In this document: positions 50,552 through 61,076 of the stretch, piece after piece | Layout: each line of letters opens with the position of its first letter | Numbering within the stretch: the first letter of the stretch is position 1 | DNA from: Microbulbifer sediminum | GTDB taxonomy: Bacteria > Pseudomonadota > Gammaproteobacteria > Pseudomonadales > Cellvibrionaceae | Reading direction: 5' to 3' | Assembly: GCF_021729035.1 (NCBI RefSeq) | Contig: NZ_JAJSAP010000002.1 | Coordinates: 434,001 to 498,000 of the forward strand | DNA: 64,000 nucleotides | Notes under the pieces: generated by a model | Told to the model about the DNA's origin: nothing | Seen by the model: the letters and a program-made list of their open reading frames with translations, nothing else | Databases searched by the model: none | Position numbers and translations under genes: made by a program

Positions 50552-51892
50552 ATGGACGCCGACTTGCAAGGACTCCCGGACTCGCCTGGACAGCCACAAA
50601 TCCATTCCGCTACCGGAGACGCGTCCGGTGCCATGGCCTACGTCGACCTGGAAAGTGCCATCGCGTTCGGCATCGCGCTCAGCCTCGGGTTACTGGTGGG
50701 CCTGCAGCGGGAGCGTACCACGGACCGCATCGGCGGTATCCGGACTTTTCCACTGATCGCACTGTTTGGCGCCCTCACGGGACGCATTGGAGAAGTCCAC
50801 CAGGTGTTCTGGCTCGTGCCGGCAGGGTTGCTCAGCGTGACCATCATTTTGATTCTTGGCAATATTGAGCGCCTGCGCGGGGAAGAAGAAACCAGCGGCA
50901 TCACCACGGAAATCACCGCACTGATGATTTACCTGGTTGGCGCCTATGTGATGGTTGGAGAGAAATCCATCGCCGTCGTGGTTGGCGGCACCGTTGCCAT
51001 TCTGCTGCACCTGAAACCGAGCATGCATGCCTTTGCCCGCCACCTGCCGGAGAAGGACCTGCGCGCGATCATGCAGTTTGCCCTGATTTCGCTGATCATC
51101 CTGCCGATCCTCCCCAATAAGACCTTCGGCCCTTACGAGGTGCTGAATCCTTTCAAGATCTGGCTGCTCGTGGTACTGATTGTGGGCATCGGTCTCGGTG
51201 GTTATGGCGCCTACAAGATCGTTGGGGCCCGTACGGGAACCCTGCTCAGTGGCCTGATCGGCGGCCTGATTTCCTCAACCGCCACCACGGTCAGCTACGC
51301 ACGCCGTGCCCGCAACCAGCCCGGGTTGATCCACCTGGCAGCCCTTGTGATCCTGATCGCCTCCACCAGTATGTTCCTGCGGATGTTTGTGGAGATTGCC
51401 GTGGTGGCTCCACGCATGGCGCTCTACCTGATCCCGCCGCTCGCGGTAATGCTACTGGTGAGCCTTACAGTATGCGGCCTGGGTTACCTCCGGGTAGGCA
51501 CCCGCGATGATGTCATGCCCGAGCAGACCAACCCGGCGGAGCTGACCCCGGCACTGGTATTCGGCCTGCTTTACGCGCTGGTTTTGCTGGCGGTCGCAGC
51601 GGCCAAGGACTATTTCGGCAACCAGGGAATCTATGTGGTGGCACTGATTTCGGGTTTCACCGACGTCGATGCCATCACGCTGTCCACTGCCAATCTCGCC
51701 GGTCAGGGCAAACTCGATGCCGCCACCGCCTGGCGCTCCATGATTATCGCCACACTGGCCAACCTGGTTTTCAAGGCCGGCGCTGCCGGAGCCCTGGGCG
51801 GCTGGGCGCTGTTCAGGTATTTGCTTCTACTGTTTGCGCTGCCCTTCGTTGCGGGCATCTCGGTGATCCTGCTCTGGCCCACTGGGGCCTGA
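50552..51892 (+). CDS. MgtC/SapB-DUF4010 membrane protein
   Basis: A membrane protein of 446 residues (from ATG 50552, no clear ribosome site) or 419 residues (from ATG 50633, MAYVDLES). The N-terminal MgtC/SapB domain has [37 protein letters not shown]. The C-terminal DUF4010 domain has [21 protein letters not shown] and [21 protein letters not shown]. About 11-13 helices are expected. MgtC-like proteins affect Mg2+ or phosphate homeostasis; the function of the fused form is unknown. It is on the same strand as its neighbours, 55 bp before the ABC exporter operon. Confidence 0.9.
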   Translation: MDADLQGLPDSPGQPQIHSATGDASGAMAYVDLESAIAFGIALSLGLLVGLQRERTTDRIGGIRTFPLIALFGALTGRIGEVHQVFWLVPAGLLSVTIILILGNIERLRGEEETSGITTEITALMIYLVGAYVMVGEKSIAVVVGGTVAILLHLKPSMHAFARHLPEKDLRAIMQFALISLIILPILPNKTFGPYEVLNPFKIWLLVVLIVGIGLGGYGAYKIVGARTGTLLSGLIGGLISSTATTVSYARRARNQPGLIHLAALVILIASTSMFLRMFVEIAVVAPRMALYLIPPLAVMLLVSLTVCGLGYLRVGTRDDVMPEQTNPAELTPALVFGLLYALVLLAVAAAKDYFGNQGIYVVALISGFTDVDAITLSTANLAGQGKLDAATAWRSMIIATLANLVFKAGAAGALGGWALFRYLLLLFALPFVAGISVILLWPTGA

Positions 51893-51947
51893 ATGCGGGC
51901 CCGGGCGCAGGCGGCACACCGGCCTGGGGATACAGGGAGTAGCTTCA

Positions 51948-52676
51948 ATGGAAAGTGAGGTGACGACCAGCACGACCGCGGCATTTCGTGCCGAAGGGCT
52001 CACCAAAGTCTACGGCACCGGCGAGGCTACGGTCTACGCCCTGCGCGGCGTCGACCTTGAGGTGCCTCCCGGGGAAATGGTGGTGTTGCTGGGCCCCTCC
52101 GGCAGCGGCAAATCCACCCTCCTGAATATCCTCGGCGGTCTGGATTCGCCGACTTCAGGGCGTGTCTTCTTTGGTACCCGCGAGCTGACCGCATTTGATG
52201 ATCGTCACCTCACACTCTTCCGGCGGGAGCACGTCGGGTTCGTTTTCCAGTTTTACAACCTGATCCCCAGCCTCACGGCCCGGGAGAATGTGGGGCTGGT
52301 GACAGAAATTGCACGGCAACCCATGCCACCGGAAGAGGCCCTGGGACTGGTCGGCCTGGAGCAGCGCATGGACCACTTCCCGGCGCAACTGTCCGGGGGA
52401 GAGCAGCAGCGGGTGGCTATCGCCCGTGCCATTGCCAAGCAACCCAATGTCCTCTTCTGCGACGAACCCACCGGCGCCCTCGACAGCACCACGGGCATCG
52501 TGGTGCTGGAAGCCATCGCCCGCGTCAACCGGGAGCTGAATACCACCACTATGATCATTACCCATAACGCCGGCATTGCCGCCATGGCCAACCGGGTACT
52601 GTATATGGCGGACGGGCAGATCCAGAAAATCGAGCGCAACCCGACTCCCTGTGCGCCGGACCAGCTGAGCTGGTGA
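51948..52676 (+). CDS. ABC transporter ATP-binding protein (MacB/LolD type)
   Basis: A 242-residue ATPase: Walker [10 protein letters not shown] (49-57), Q-loop [17 protein letters not shown], signature [14 protein letters not shown] (from 148), Walker [13 protein letters not shown]. These match the MacB/LolD/SalX group that pairs with FtsX-type permeases. GGGAG lies 9 nt upstream of the ATG. It is the first gene of a three-gene operon with permease and adaptor genes. Confidence 0.95.
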   Translation: MESEVTTSTTAAFRAEGLTKVYGTGEATVYALRGVDLEVPPGEMVVLLGPSGSGKSTLLNILGGLDSPTSGRVFFGTRELTAFDDRHLTLFRREHVGFVFQFYNLIPSLTARENVGLVTEIARQPMPPEEALGLVGLEQRMDHFPAQLSGGEQQRVAIARAIAKQPNVLFCDEPTGALDSTTGIVVLEAIARVNRELNTTTMIITHNAGIAAMANRVLYMADGQIQKIERNPTPCAPDQLSW

Positions 52677-52707
52677 CCCCTGCTTGGAACCGCAAAACGG
52701 ATTGACG

Positions 52708-55083
52708 ATGATCAAATTGTTGAGACCGCTGAACCGCAAACTGCTACGGGATCTCTGGGCCATAAAGGGACAGGCGCTGGCTATCGCAGTGGTAATCGGT
52801 TGCGGTGTCGGCATGTACCTGATGTCACGGGGTATGTTGCTGTCGCTGGCAGAAACCCGTGCAGCCTATTACGAACGCTACCGGTTCGCCGATGTCATCG
52901 CCCCGGTCAAGCGTGCGCCTGAGGCACTGCTGGAGGAAATCAGCGCCCTGCCCGGCGTCCGCCGCGCGGAGACCCGTATCCGTGCGGGCGTGATTCTGGA
53001 CGTGGAGGGCTCCAGCGCGCCGATTACCGGCGAAATACAGTCGCTGCCAGTGATTCCAACCCCCCATATCAACGACATCGTCCTGCGGCGCGGACGCTAC
53101 CCGGACCCGCAGCATGAAGAGGAAGTACTGGCGCTCGACGCCTTTACCGAGGCCCATGAACTGGGACCCGGGGACCATATTTACGCGATTCTCAATGGTA
53201 CCCGCAAACGGCTGACCATCAGCGGGATCGTGCTGTCCCCCGAATATATTTATGCAATTTCGCCCGGTGAAATCGTGCCGGACAAGAAGCGCTTTGGCGT
53301 GCTCTGGATGAACCGGGATGCCCTGGCCAACGCCTTCGATCTGGACGGTGCCTTTAACGAGGCCGTACTCCTCACCTCCGCCAGCAGTAGCGAGGATGCA
53401 CTGATCGAGCGACTGGACAGCCTGCTGAAGCGTTACGGCGCCACGGGCGCCTACGGCCGCGACCAGCAGATCTCGGACCAGTTTCTCACCAACGAGATCA
53501 AGCAACTGGAAACCATCGGCCGTATCCTGCCGCCGATTTTCCTGCTGGTGGCCACCTTCCTGCTCAATGTAGTCGTCGGCCGGCTGATCGATACCGAACG
53601 GGAGCAGATAGGCCTGCTGAAAGCTTTCGGGTATACCGACCGGGCGGTGGCGACACATTACCTGAAGATGATCGGCGTGATCGTCGTAGTCGGCATCCTT
53701 ATCGGGGTTGCGCTGGGAACCTGGCTGGGGCGCGGTCTGGCCAACATGTACCAGGATTTTTTCAAATTCCCATTCCTGCTCTTCCGCGCCCCGCTCCAGG
53801 TTTACCTGGTGGCCATCGGCATAAGCCTGCTGGTGGCGGTGGCTGGCACCTTTTCATCGGTACGCAGGGTCATGCGGCTCCATCCCGCCGTGGCCATGAT
53901 TCCCCCACCGCCGCCGGACTACAGCCGGTCCGCCCGCTGGATTGAACACCTGTCAGGTTGGATTGACCAGCCCACGCGCATGGTCCTTCGGCACCTGTAT
54001 CGCTGGCCTCGACGGGCAGCAATGGCTTTGCTGGGGATTGCCATGTCCATGGGCCTGCTGATCGGGGCGAGTTTCTCCATGGATGCCATGATGTACATGG
54101 TGGATATCAGCTTCAACGTGATTGACCGGCAGGATGTGACCGTGAACTTTTTTGATCCCCGCAATGATCGCGCTATATACGATGTGCTGCATGCGCCGGG
54201 AGTGATTACCGCAGAACCTTTCCGTGCCATTCCGGTGGTATTGCGCAATGGCCCGCGGATGCGCCGGGAGAGCATTGTCGGCCTGTCGCCCGGTGCAGAA
54301 CTGAGCCGGGTTGTCAATACGAACCTGCAGCCGGTGCCGCTACCGCCCCAGGGTATTGTCCTGTCCGATAAACTCGCACAGCTGCTGCAGGTAGGTCCAG
54401 GGGAATTGCTGCGGGTGGAGGTGCGGACCGGGCGTCGCCCGGAACTGGATATCCCGGTCAGCGGTGTCGTAAAAACCTACATGGGCACGGCGGCCTACAT
54501 GGACCTGGATCACCTCAACGAACTACTCAGGGAAGACACTGCCATTAATGGTACCTATCTGCTGGTGGACCCACAGAAAACCGATGCCCTGTACCGGGAA
54601 CTGAAAAACACCCCACTGGTTGCCGGTGTCAGCTTGCAGGAGGAGGCACAGAATGCATTTTATGAAACCCTGCAGGACAGTCTGGGGACATTTGTATTTT
54701 TCAATACACTCTTTGCCGGGTTGATCGCCGTGGGCGTGGTTTACAACAATGCGCGTATTTCGCTGTCCGAAAGGGGCCGGGAACTTGCCAGCCTCCGGGT
54801 GCTGGGCCTGACCCGCGGTGAAATCTCCTACATCCTGCTGGCGGAACTGGCGTTCCTTACACTCCTCGCACTGCCACTGGGTGCCATGCTTGGCTACCTG
54901 CTTGCGGCAACACTGGTAAAGTCCTTTGACACCGAGTTATTTCGTATCCCGCTGGTAATCTCACCTTCCACTTACGGCTACGCCGCACTGGTGGTGCTGC
55001 TGGCCGCAATCGGCTCGGGGTTGCTGGTACGCCGTCGCATTGACACCCTGGACCTGGTTGCGGTCCTCAAGACCAGGGAGTGA
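52708..55083 (+). CDS. ABC transporter permease with two FtsX domains
   Basis: A 791-residue inner-membrane permease from ATG 52708 (CGGA upstream). It has an N-terminal helix, a large periplasmic MacB-PCD-like domain (FADVIAPVKRAPEALLEEISALPGVRRAETRIR), a first FtsX block (ILPPIFLLVATFLLNVVVGRLIDTEREQIGLLKAFGYTDRAVATHYLKM), a second periplasmic domain (VTVNFFDPRNDRAIYDVLHAPGVITAEPFRAIP) and a second FtsX block ending near the C-terminus (NARISLSERGRELASLRVLGLTRGEISYILLAELAF). This duplicated layout occurs in mechanotransmission-type exporters. It is followed after 1 nt by the adaptor gene. Confidence 0.93.
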   Translation: MIKLLRPLNRKLLRDLWAIKGQALAIAVVIGCGVGMYLMSRGMLLSLAETRAAYYERYRFADVIAPVKRAPEALLEEISALPGVRRAETRIRAGVILDVEGSSAPITGEIQSLPVIPTPHINDIVLRRGRYPDPQHEEEVLALDAFTEAHELGPGDHIYAILNGTRKRLTISGIVLSPEYIYAISPGEIVPDKKRFGVLWMNRDALANAFDLDGAFNEAVLLTSASSSEDALIERLDSLLKRYGATGAYGRDQQISDQFLTNEIKQLETIGRILPPIFLLVATFLLNVVVGRLIDTEREQIGLLKAFGYTDRAVATHYLKMIGVIVVVGILIGVALGTWLGRGLANMYQDFFKFPFLLFRAPLQVYLVAIGISLLVAVAGTFSSVRRVMRLHPAVAMIPPPPPDYSRSARWIEHLSGWIDQPTRMVLRHLYRWPRRAAMALLGIAMSMGLLIGASFSMDAMMYMVDISFNVIDRQDVTVNFFDPRNDRAIYDVLHAPGVITAEPFRAIPVVLRNGPRMRRESIVGLSPGAELSRVVNTNLQPVPLPPQGIVLSDKLAQLLQVGPGELLRVEVRTGRRPELDIPVSGVVKTYMGTAAYMDLDHLNELLREDTAINGTYLLVDPQKTDALYRELKNTPLVAGVSLQEEAQNAFYETLQDSLGTFVFFNTLFAGLIAVGVVYNNARISLSERGRELASLRVLGLTRGEISYILLAELAFLTLLALPLGAMLGYLLAATLVKSFDTELFRIPLVISPSTYGYAALVVLLAAIGSGLLVRRRIDTLDLVAVLKTRE

Positions 55084-55084
55084 T

Positions 55085-56293
55085 ATGCGCGCGAGAATCC
55101 TGCGTCGGCTTGTATTCATCGGGCTGCTCGTTGGCCTGGGGCTTTTCTTTGCCTATGCGTTCCTCCCCAAGCCGGTTCCCGTCGACTTCACCCATGTCAC
55201 CCGGGGCCCAATGGAGGTCTATGTGCGCGACGAGGGCTACACACGGGTCAAGGATGTGTTTGTCGTCTCCGCACCCGTGACGGGTTACCTGCTGCGAATA
55301 GAAAGTGAAGTCGGGGACATGGTGAGCGCCAACGAGAGCGAGCTGGCCCAGCTACTGCCCACCCACCCGCAATTCCTCGACGAGCGCACCCGAAACCAGG
55401 CTGCGGCCGCGGTGCGCAGCGCCGAGTCAGCGCTGGAGCTTGCCCGCGCTGAGCTGCGGGACGCACAGGCGCAACTCAGGTTTGCCCGGGCGGACGCCCG
55501 TCGGGCCCGCGCGCTGATCCGGAAAGACCATATCTCACGGGTGGAGCTGGAACGTATCGAGCTGGCCCTCGACAGCGCAAAGGCCGCGGTGGATACCGCA
55601 GAGGCCGCAGAAAAGGTACGCCTGAGCGAGCTGGAAAGCGCTCGCGCCGCCCTGATCGAACCCGGGCAGGGCAAGCCCGTCAGCCCGGAAGATGTAGTGA
55701 CGGTGAAGGCCCCGGTCAGTGGCCGGGTGCTCCAGGTACGCCAGGAGAGCGAAAACGTGGTCAATGCCGGCACCCCCCTACTGGAGATCGGCAACCCCGC
55801 GCAGCTGGAGATAGTGGTCGACCTGCTATCCCGGGATGCTGTGCAGGTCGAGGCAGGAGACTATGTGCGCCTGACCAGCTGGGGGGGCGAGAAGCCCCTG
55901 AACGGCAGCGTCCGGCTGGTAGAGCCATTCGGGTTTACCAAGATCTCCGCCCTGGGCATCGAGGAGCAGCGTGTCAATGTGATCATCGATTTTACCGATC
56001 CGCGGGAAGTCTGGCAGCGCCTCGGGCACGGTTACCGGGTGGATGCGGCGGTGCGAATCTGGCGCGGCGATGACATCCTGCAGGTGCCCACCGGTGCCCT
56101 GTTCCGCTACCAGGGAGATTGGGTGGTGTTCCGGGTAAGCAACGGACGCGCCGAACGTGTGCCCGTTGAGATCGGCCACAACAATGGCCAGGAGGCCGAG
56201 GTTCTCGCCGGCCTCACCGACGGCGAGACGCTGGTGCTGCACCCCAGTGAACGGATCGAGGACGGCGTGGAAATCGAACCCCGGCACCTGTAG
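55085..56293 (+). CDS. HlyD/MFP-type periplasmic adaptor of the ABC exporter
   Basis: A 402-residue membrane-fusion protein. One N-terminal helix (LRRLVFIGLLVGLGLFFAYAF), then the lipoyl half-motif VFVVSAPVTGYLLRIESEVGDMVSA, and a coiled-coil hairpin (about 90-195, rich in Ala/Arg/Glu). The second lipoyl half is VTVKAPVSGRVLQVRQESENVVNAGTPLLEIGNP, and the beta-barrel has LEIVVDLLSRDAVQVEAGDYVRLTSWGG. The ATG is 1 nt after the permease stop. It would link the ABC pump to an outer-membrane channel such as TolC, not present locally. It completes a tripartite exporter of unknown cargo. Confidence 0.93.
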   Translation: MRARILRRLVFIGLLVGLGLFFAYAFLPKPVPVDFTHVTRGPMEVYVRDEGYTRVKDVFVVSAPVTGYLLRIESEVGDMVSANESELAQLLPTHPQFLDERTRNQAAAAVRSAESALELARAELRDAQAQLRFARADARRARALIRKDHISRVELERIELALDSAKAAVDTAEAAEKVRLSELESARAALIEPGQGKPVSPEDVVTVKAPVSGRVLQVRQESENVVNAGTPLLEIGNPAQLEIVVDLLSRDAVQVEAGDYVRLTSWGGEKPLNGSVRLVEPFGFTKISALGIEEQRVNVIIDFTDPREVWQRLGHGYRVDAAVRIWRGDDILQVPTGALFRYQGDWVVFRVSNGRAERVPVEIGHNNGQEAEVLAGLTDGETLVLHPSERIEDGVEIEPRHL

Positions 56294-56372
56294 GCCCCTG
56301 TCAACCCTGCCCTGATTGCCCAGCCACGCGCCCTGTGACAGACTTGTCGGGCCAGCGTTGAGGAGAACAATA

Positions 56373-57200
56373 ATGATCAACTGGACTCATGCTGTAATCA
56401 CCGGGGCCGGTAGCGGTCTCGGCCTGGGTATTACCCTGCGCCTGCTACGCAGGGGAACCAATGTTTCAGTGCTCGACGTGCACCTGCCAGACAAGGCCCG
56501 GGAGCAACTGGAGGATGCTGCCAAACAGGGCGACAACCGGTGGCAGTTTTTCGAAGCGGATGTCACCGCGCCGGCTGGCCTGTGCAGCGCGGTGGAACAG
56601 GCCGTGGCCGCATTTGGCAGCCCGGGAATCGCCCTTAACTCTGCTGGCATTGTCCTCAACAGGGCCTTCCCGGACCTCTCCACGGAAGAATTCCATCGCG
56701 TGGTAGAAGTAAACCTGAACGGCAGTTTCCACTTTGCCAAAGCCGTCCTGCCACACATGAAACCGGGATCGCGCCTGGCCCTGGTGGCCTCCCTGGCGGG
56801 CCTGACCAGTAATTATGGCTACGCCGCCTATGGGGCATCAAAATTTGGCGTGGTGGGCCTGGCAACGACCCTGCGGTTCGAGTACCAACCCCTGGGTATC
56901 GGCGTCAGCTGTATCTGCCCGGCCGAGGTGCGCACGCCGATGGTGGAAAAGGAAAAGCTGGACGGCAACCGGATATCGATGGAATTACGCAAGGTTGCCG
57001 GCTCCCTGGACGTGGATACTGCCTGTGACGAAATCCTGGCTGGGCTGGACCGGGGCAAATGGCAGATTATCCCAGGCATACGCGGCAAACTCACCGCGTT
57101 CGCGAACCGGGTGTTCCCGCGACTGTTTTACCGGATATGCAGCCTGGTGCTGGTGCGGGTGTTGCGCAGGCAATCCCTGGCGCTGCAGAAATCGGGTTAG
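56373..57200 (+). CDS. Short-chain dehydrogenase/reductase
   Basis: A 275-residue SDR from ATG 56373 with AGGAG 7 nt upstream. Cofactor motif is VITGAGSGLGLGITLRLL; NNAG appears as ALNSAGIVLN. The active site is ALVASLAGLTSNYGYAAYGASKFGVVGL (YGASK, YxxxK intact). The C-terminal 60 residues carry a hydrophobic segment (VFPRLFYRICSLVLVRVLRRQ) that may touch the membrane. Substrate unknown. It stands 79 bp behind the exporter operon on the same strand and ends before a palindromic terminator. Confidence 0.9.
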   Translation: MINWTHAVITGAGSGLGLGITLRLLRRGTNVSVLDVHLPDKAREQLEDAAKQGDNRWQFFEADVTAPAGLCSAVEQAVAAFGSPGIALNSAGIVLNRAFPDLSTEEFHRVVEVNLNGSFHFAKAVLPHMKPGSRLALVASLAGLTSNYGYAAYGASKFGVVGLATTLRFEYQPLGIGVSCICPAEVRTPMVEKEKLDGNRISMELRKVAGSLDVDTACDEILAGLDRGKWQIIPGIRGKLTAFANRVFPRLFYRICSLVLVRVLRRQSLALQKSG

Positions 57201-57214
57201 CGGTAAGAGAGGTT

Positions 57215-57249
57215 CCCTTTAGGAGCGGCCCATGGCCACTCCTAAAGGG
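57215..57249. terminator. Bidirectional hairpin, REP-like palindrome
   Basis: CCCTTTAGGAG pairs with CTCCTAAAGGG (11 bp), enclosing an inner GGCC/GGCC palindrome. It lies between the convergent SDR and malic enzyme genes. The core TAGGAGCGGCCCATGGCC resembles REP-type intergenic palindromes seen in several Gammaproteobacteria. No second copy was noticed in the window. Confidence 0.75.
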
Positions 57250-57256
57250 CGATTTG

Positions 57257-58936
57257 TCAGAATGAGCGCCGACGGTACTTGCGGTAACCCGGGTACCAGA
57301 AATTGCGCTCGATAGAGGCGCTGAGCTTCTCCTCACTCACGACCGGTGCCACGCCGTCTTCCTGGGCCTGCTGGCCCACCTTCAGTGCGATATATTTGGT
57401 GATCTCTCGAATATCGGACAGGGACGGCAGCAACGCGCCCTCACCGGTTTTCACCACCGGTGCATTTTCGGCCAGGGCATTGGAGGCCGCCATCAGCATG
57501 CCGTCGGTCACCCGGGAAGCACCCGCGGCGACAACACCGAGGCCGATCCCGGGAAAGATATAGACATTATTGCACTGGGCAATACGATAAGTATCGCCTT
57601 CAAGCTCTACCGGCTCGAAGGGGCTGCCGGTCGCCACCATGGCCTCGGCGCGTGTCCAGCTGAGGATCTCCCTGGGTGTGGCCTCGGCCCGCGAAGTGGG
57701 GTTGGACAGGGGTAGCACCAGCGGCCGCGGGCAGCCGGCATGCATTGCCTCAATCACCTCCTGGGTAAACAGGCCGCCCTGGCCAGACACGCCGATCATG
57801 ATGGTAGGCTTGGTCTCTTGTACCAGTTGCAGCAGGTCCCAGTCGCTCACTCCCGGGTACCTGGCCGGATCCTGTGCCAGGCGCGCCTGGAAAGTGTGCA
57901 GCCCCTTCATGTCACTGGTCACCAGTCCATAGCGATCAAACATCAGCAGGTGTTCCCGGGCTTCGGCCTCACTGGTGCCCTCCTCCACCATCGCCTTGAC
58001 AATCTGCTCGGCGATCCCACAGCCGGCGGAGCCGGCCCCCACCACCAGCACGCGCTGGTCGCTCAACTTTTCCTGCTTCGCCTTGCAGGCTGCCAGCACC
58101 GTTCCCAGGCAGACCGCCGCCGTGCCCTGGATATCGTCGTTGAAACAACACAGCTCGTCGCGATACTTCTCCAGCAACGGCATGGCGTTGGTCTGGGCGA
58201 AGTCCTCGAACTGCACCAGTACCTTCGGCCAGCGACGCTTACAGGCCGCAATAAACTCGGCCACGAACTCGTCGTACTCCTCCTGGGACACACGCTCGTG
58301 ACGCCAGCCCATATACATGGGGTCATTCAGCAGGGTGCGGTTGTTGGTCCCGACATCCAGTGTCACCGGCAGGGTGTAAGCCGGGCTGATGCCACCGCAG
58401 GCGGTATAGAGGGACAACTTGCCGATGGGGATGCCCATGCCGCCAATACCCTGGTCACCCAGGCCCAGGATCCGTTCACCGTCGGTGACCACTATCACCT
58501 TTACGTTGTCCTTGGTTGCACTGCGCAGGATATCGTCCATATGCTCCCGGTCCGGGTAGGACACAAAGAGCCCGCGGTGATTGCGGTAGATATTGGAAAA
58601 CTCCTCACAGGCCTTACCGACCGTGGGCGTATAGATGATCGGCAGCATCTCTTCGATGTGCTCTTCGATCAGGCGGAAAAACAGGGTTTCGTTGTCATCC
58701 TGGATGGCGCGGAGATAAATATGCCGTTCCAGGTCGGAATTGCACTGTTCGTACTGGCGGTATGCGCGGCGTGCCTGCTCTTCGATCGTTTCCACATTAT
58801 TGGGGAGCAGCCCTACCAGGTTGAACTCAAGGCGCTCTTTCAGGGTAAAGGCACTGCCCTTGTTCAACAGGGGCATTTCCAGCAGGGAGGGACCGGCATG
58901 GGGAATATAGAGGGGGCGTTTATCTTCGTTGGTCAT
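57257..58936 (-). CDS. maeA: NAD-dependent malic enzyme
   Basis: A 559-residue enzyme that decarboxylates malate to pyruvate with NAD+, linking the TCA cycle to pyruvate. ATG 58936 gives the standard start [27 protein letters not shown]; the frame extends upstream to 59218 without family similarity. Marks: [89 protein letters not shown] and [18 protein letters not shown]. This is the MaeA (SfcA) type, without the phosphotransacetylase domain of MaeB. It converges on the upstream SDR gene. Confidence 0.96.
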   Translation of the reverse strand: MTNEDKRPLYIPHAGPSLLEMPLLNKGSAFTLKERLEFNLVGLLPNNVETIEEQARRAYRQYEQCNSDLERHIYLRAIQDDNETLFFRLIEEHIEEMLPIIYTPTVGKACEEFSNIYRNHRGLFVSYPDREHMDDILRSATKDNVKVIVVTDGERILGLGDQGIGGMGIPIGKLSLYTACGGISPAYTLPVTLDVGTNNRTLLNDPMYMGWRHERVSQEEYDEFVAEFIAACKRRWPKVLVQFEDFAQTNAMPLLEKYRDELCCFNDDIQGTAAVCLGTVLAACKAKQEKLSDQRVLVVGAGSAGCGIAEQIVKAMVEEGTSEAEAREHLLMFDRYGLVTSDMKGLHTFQARLAQDPARYPGVSDWDLLQLVQETKPTIMIGVSGQGGLFTQEVIEAMHAGCPRPLVLPLSNPTSRAEATPREILSWTRAEAMVATGSPFEPVELEGDTYRIAQCNNVYIFPGIGLGVVAAGASRVTDGMLMAASNALAENAPVVKTGEGALLPSLSDIREITKYIALKVGQQAQEDGVAPVVSEEKLSASIERNFWYPGYRKYRRRSF

Positions 58937-59171
58937 CGTTTCTTCGTTTCTTCTGGATATATCGCATCGACACCGGCAACCAGCTGCCAGCGGTAAGCAA
59001 TCGTTGCCCGGAATTCTGGGGGCCGTGACCCCGCTACACAGCAGGTTCACGCGCAGCAAAACCGACATGAACCGGAGCCCGATTTTGGTCACATAAGTGC
59101 CTGTTTTTCCCGGCAAAAAACGGGAACACAGTGCACATCCACCGCGCGGGCGGGAGCCTACCGTGAGGCGC

Positions 59172-60284
59172 TCAAGATAACAACTCCTGAGGCTTATCCA
59201 GCTGCGATTCCGCAGCAATCCCCTCTACTTCCACCGTCAGATGAAAAACCTGCGGACAACGCGCTTTCAGCTCCGCCTCAAGTTCATCGATCACGCGCTC
59301 GGTGCGCTCGAGGGTAGCCTGGATTACAGCGCGGGTCTCGGCATATTCCCGCACCGCCTCTGTGCGCCGATCCTCAGGCACCCGTTCCAGCAGGGCCCGC
59401 TCATGGGCCCGGATGCGCTCACGCATATCCGCCACCAGTACCTCTTCGCGCAATTCCACCTCCGCCACCACCACCACATGGGTCTCATCCACGATCACAG
59501 AGCGCAGGTCATGGAAGCGCTCTATGTCCCGGCGGGCCCTGCAGATCTCGGCAAAGGCGCGCTCCGCATCCAGGTCACGGATGCTGGTCAGGAAGCGCAT
59601 ATTGATCGCACCGAGGAAGATCGCGGTCAATCCCAGCATCGCGGCAATCGCCACTGAGAACCAGATATCCCAGATCTTGTTACCAGTCACCTGAGCCAAC
59701 CCGATACCGGTTGCGGCGAGGATGACACCCGTTACCGCAATGCTGTCTTCCAGCAGTACTGCAATCAGGGTCGGGTCGTCTGCCTGTCGCAGGAAGCGAA
59801 ACGGGTTGCGCGCACCAGCGGCGCGCATCTGCGTGCGAAACTCTTTCCCCGCGACCCACAGCACGTAACCTTCCAGCACCAGTGCGATCAACAACACCAC
59901 CCCCGAGATCCAGATCGGCGCAATCTCCACGCCCAGCAGGTTGACCACTGTTGGACGTTCGACCGTATGCAACTGGTGATAGGCATGCCAGGCATGCGCC
60001 AGGCCAAGGCCACAGCCAATCGAGAACAGGCCGATAGCACTCCAAAGGTTCCAGAGGTACTTCTTCTGGCCGTGGCCAAAAGCATAGGTTTCATCTGCAG
60101 GCTGGCCGCCCCGCAAAAGGCCGATCATCAGGAACACCTGGTTCAGGGTATCCATCAGGCTGTGCACAGCCTCATTCATCATGGCCGCCGAATGTGTGGC
60201 TAGAGCTGCCATGCCTTTCATAACCGTAATAATGCCGTTGACGAATATGGCGTAGAAAACCGCTTTTTTTGAGCCTTGTGCCAT
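59172..60284 (-). CDS. Cation diffusion facilitator (CDF) metal transporter
   Basis: A 370-residue inner-membrane transporter. ATG 60284 follows GGAAAG. It has six helices; TM2 has [21 protein letters not shown] (HxxxD metal site, Zn-type). The loop has [19 protein letters not shown], and the TM5 segment is [21 protein letters not shown], where a Glu-Asp pair replaces the common HxxxD. This fits the SLC30A9-like clade. The C-terminal half has the cytosolic ferredoxin-like domain ([22 protein letters not shown]) and a long charged helical tail. It exports Zn2+ or similar divalent metals; the exact ion is not clear. Confidence 0.88.
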   Translation of the reverse strand: MAQGSKKAVFYAIFVNGIITVMKGMAALATHSAAMMNEAVHSLMDTLNQVFLMIGLLRGGQPADETYAFGHGQKKYLWNLWSAIGLFSIGCGLGLAHAWHAYHQLHTVERPTVVNLLGVEIAPIWISGVVLLIALVLEGYVLWVAGKEFRTQMRAAGARNPFRFLRQADDPTLIAVLLEDSIAVTGVILAATGIGLAQVTGNKIWDIWFSVAIAAMLGLTAIFLGAINMRFLTSIRDLDAERAFAEICRARRDIERFHDLRSVIVDETHVVVVAEVELREEVLVADMRERIRAHERALLERVPEDRRTEAVREYAETRAVIQATLERTERVIDELEAELKARCPQVFHLTVEVEGIAAESQLDKPQELLS

Positions 60285-61076
60285 AACTTTCCGGTGCCCC
60301 TGGCTGGAGAGTCGAGTAGTTAGCAGAATAGGCAATAACGAGGCTTATCGGGTTAAAGTGCAGGTTTGACACTTAAACTGATTTGCTGATCGATGTATTT
60401 CAAACAAGAGTGACAGCCAAACAAACCCTTTATTACCACTGTCGATTTTTCTGACCGCCTATGAGTGGGGACAAGGACAGAGAAACCACGGTGAGCAAGG
60501 CCGAGCGGTCTTACGTGGCCATCACACCCCAGTTTTTTCACCTATTCCCGGTCCGGCAGCAATGTTATGACCTGACCATGAACAACTTCACTGAGCGCGC
60601 ACGGACCATGATGAGCATCAGCCAGTCTGAAAACCCACGTGAAATACCCGTCGCGCAAGCTACAGAGTGAAACCTGCCCCGACCCATTAACAACCAGAAA
60701 TTACCAGGAATTCAAGCATGTGCGGGGTGAGCTGGGGAAGCGAGGTACTGGACATCCCGGCTCGAGGGGGAGCTGATTGACATAATCGCCTCCCGACGCA
60801 GGGAAGCCCGGAGGGGCGCCAGCCTTTGCTCTCTCCCTTTCCTCTGCCAGCTATAGCATCTCAAGGAAGAAACCCCTCCCCTATTCCCCGTCTATGTGTG
60901 CAACTACTTCCAAACCTCTGCCTGACTTAATGCAAAGCATTGCATGCCATAAAAACACTTTAGCGATTGAGACGGAACTGCGAGGCAAACAGTATATGAC
61001 CGCTCTGCTATTACTGATACACGAAACTCCCAAACACTCGCCAACGCACTGCACGACCAATTCCGTGAGGAAGACC
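60285..61076. other. Gene-free region upstream of the DUF3604 lipoprotein gene
   Basis: About 790 bp with no convincing gene. A 69-codon rightward frame at 60461-60670 has no family pattern or ribosome site. TTGACA occurs at 60366-60371, a possible -35 element, but no clear -10 follows. The DUF3604 gene frame extends upstream to 60894, but that part lacks a signal sequence and is not counted as coding. Confidence 0.5.

Noticed and set aside
19590-60379. A shared 12-mer GACACTTAAACT at 19590-19601 and 60368-60379
   Set aside because: Two copies of a 12-mer in 64 kb without palindrome or matching context; most likely chance or promoter-like similarity.
60461-60670. A 69-codon rightward frame upstream of the DUF3604 gene
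   Set aside because: No ribosome site and no similarity to any family I recognise.
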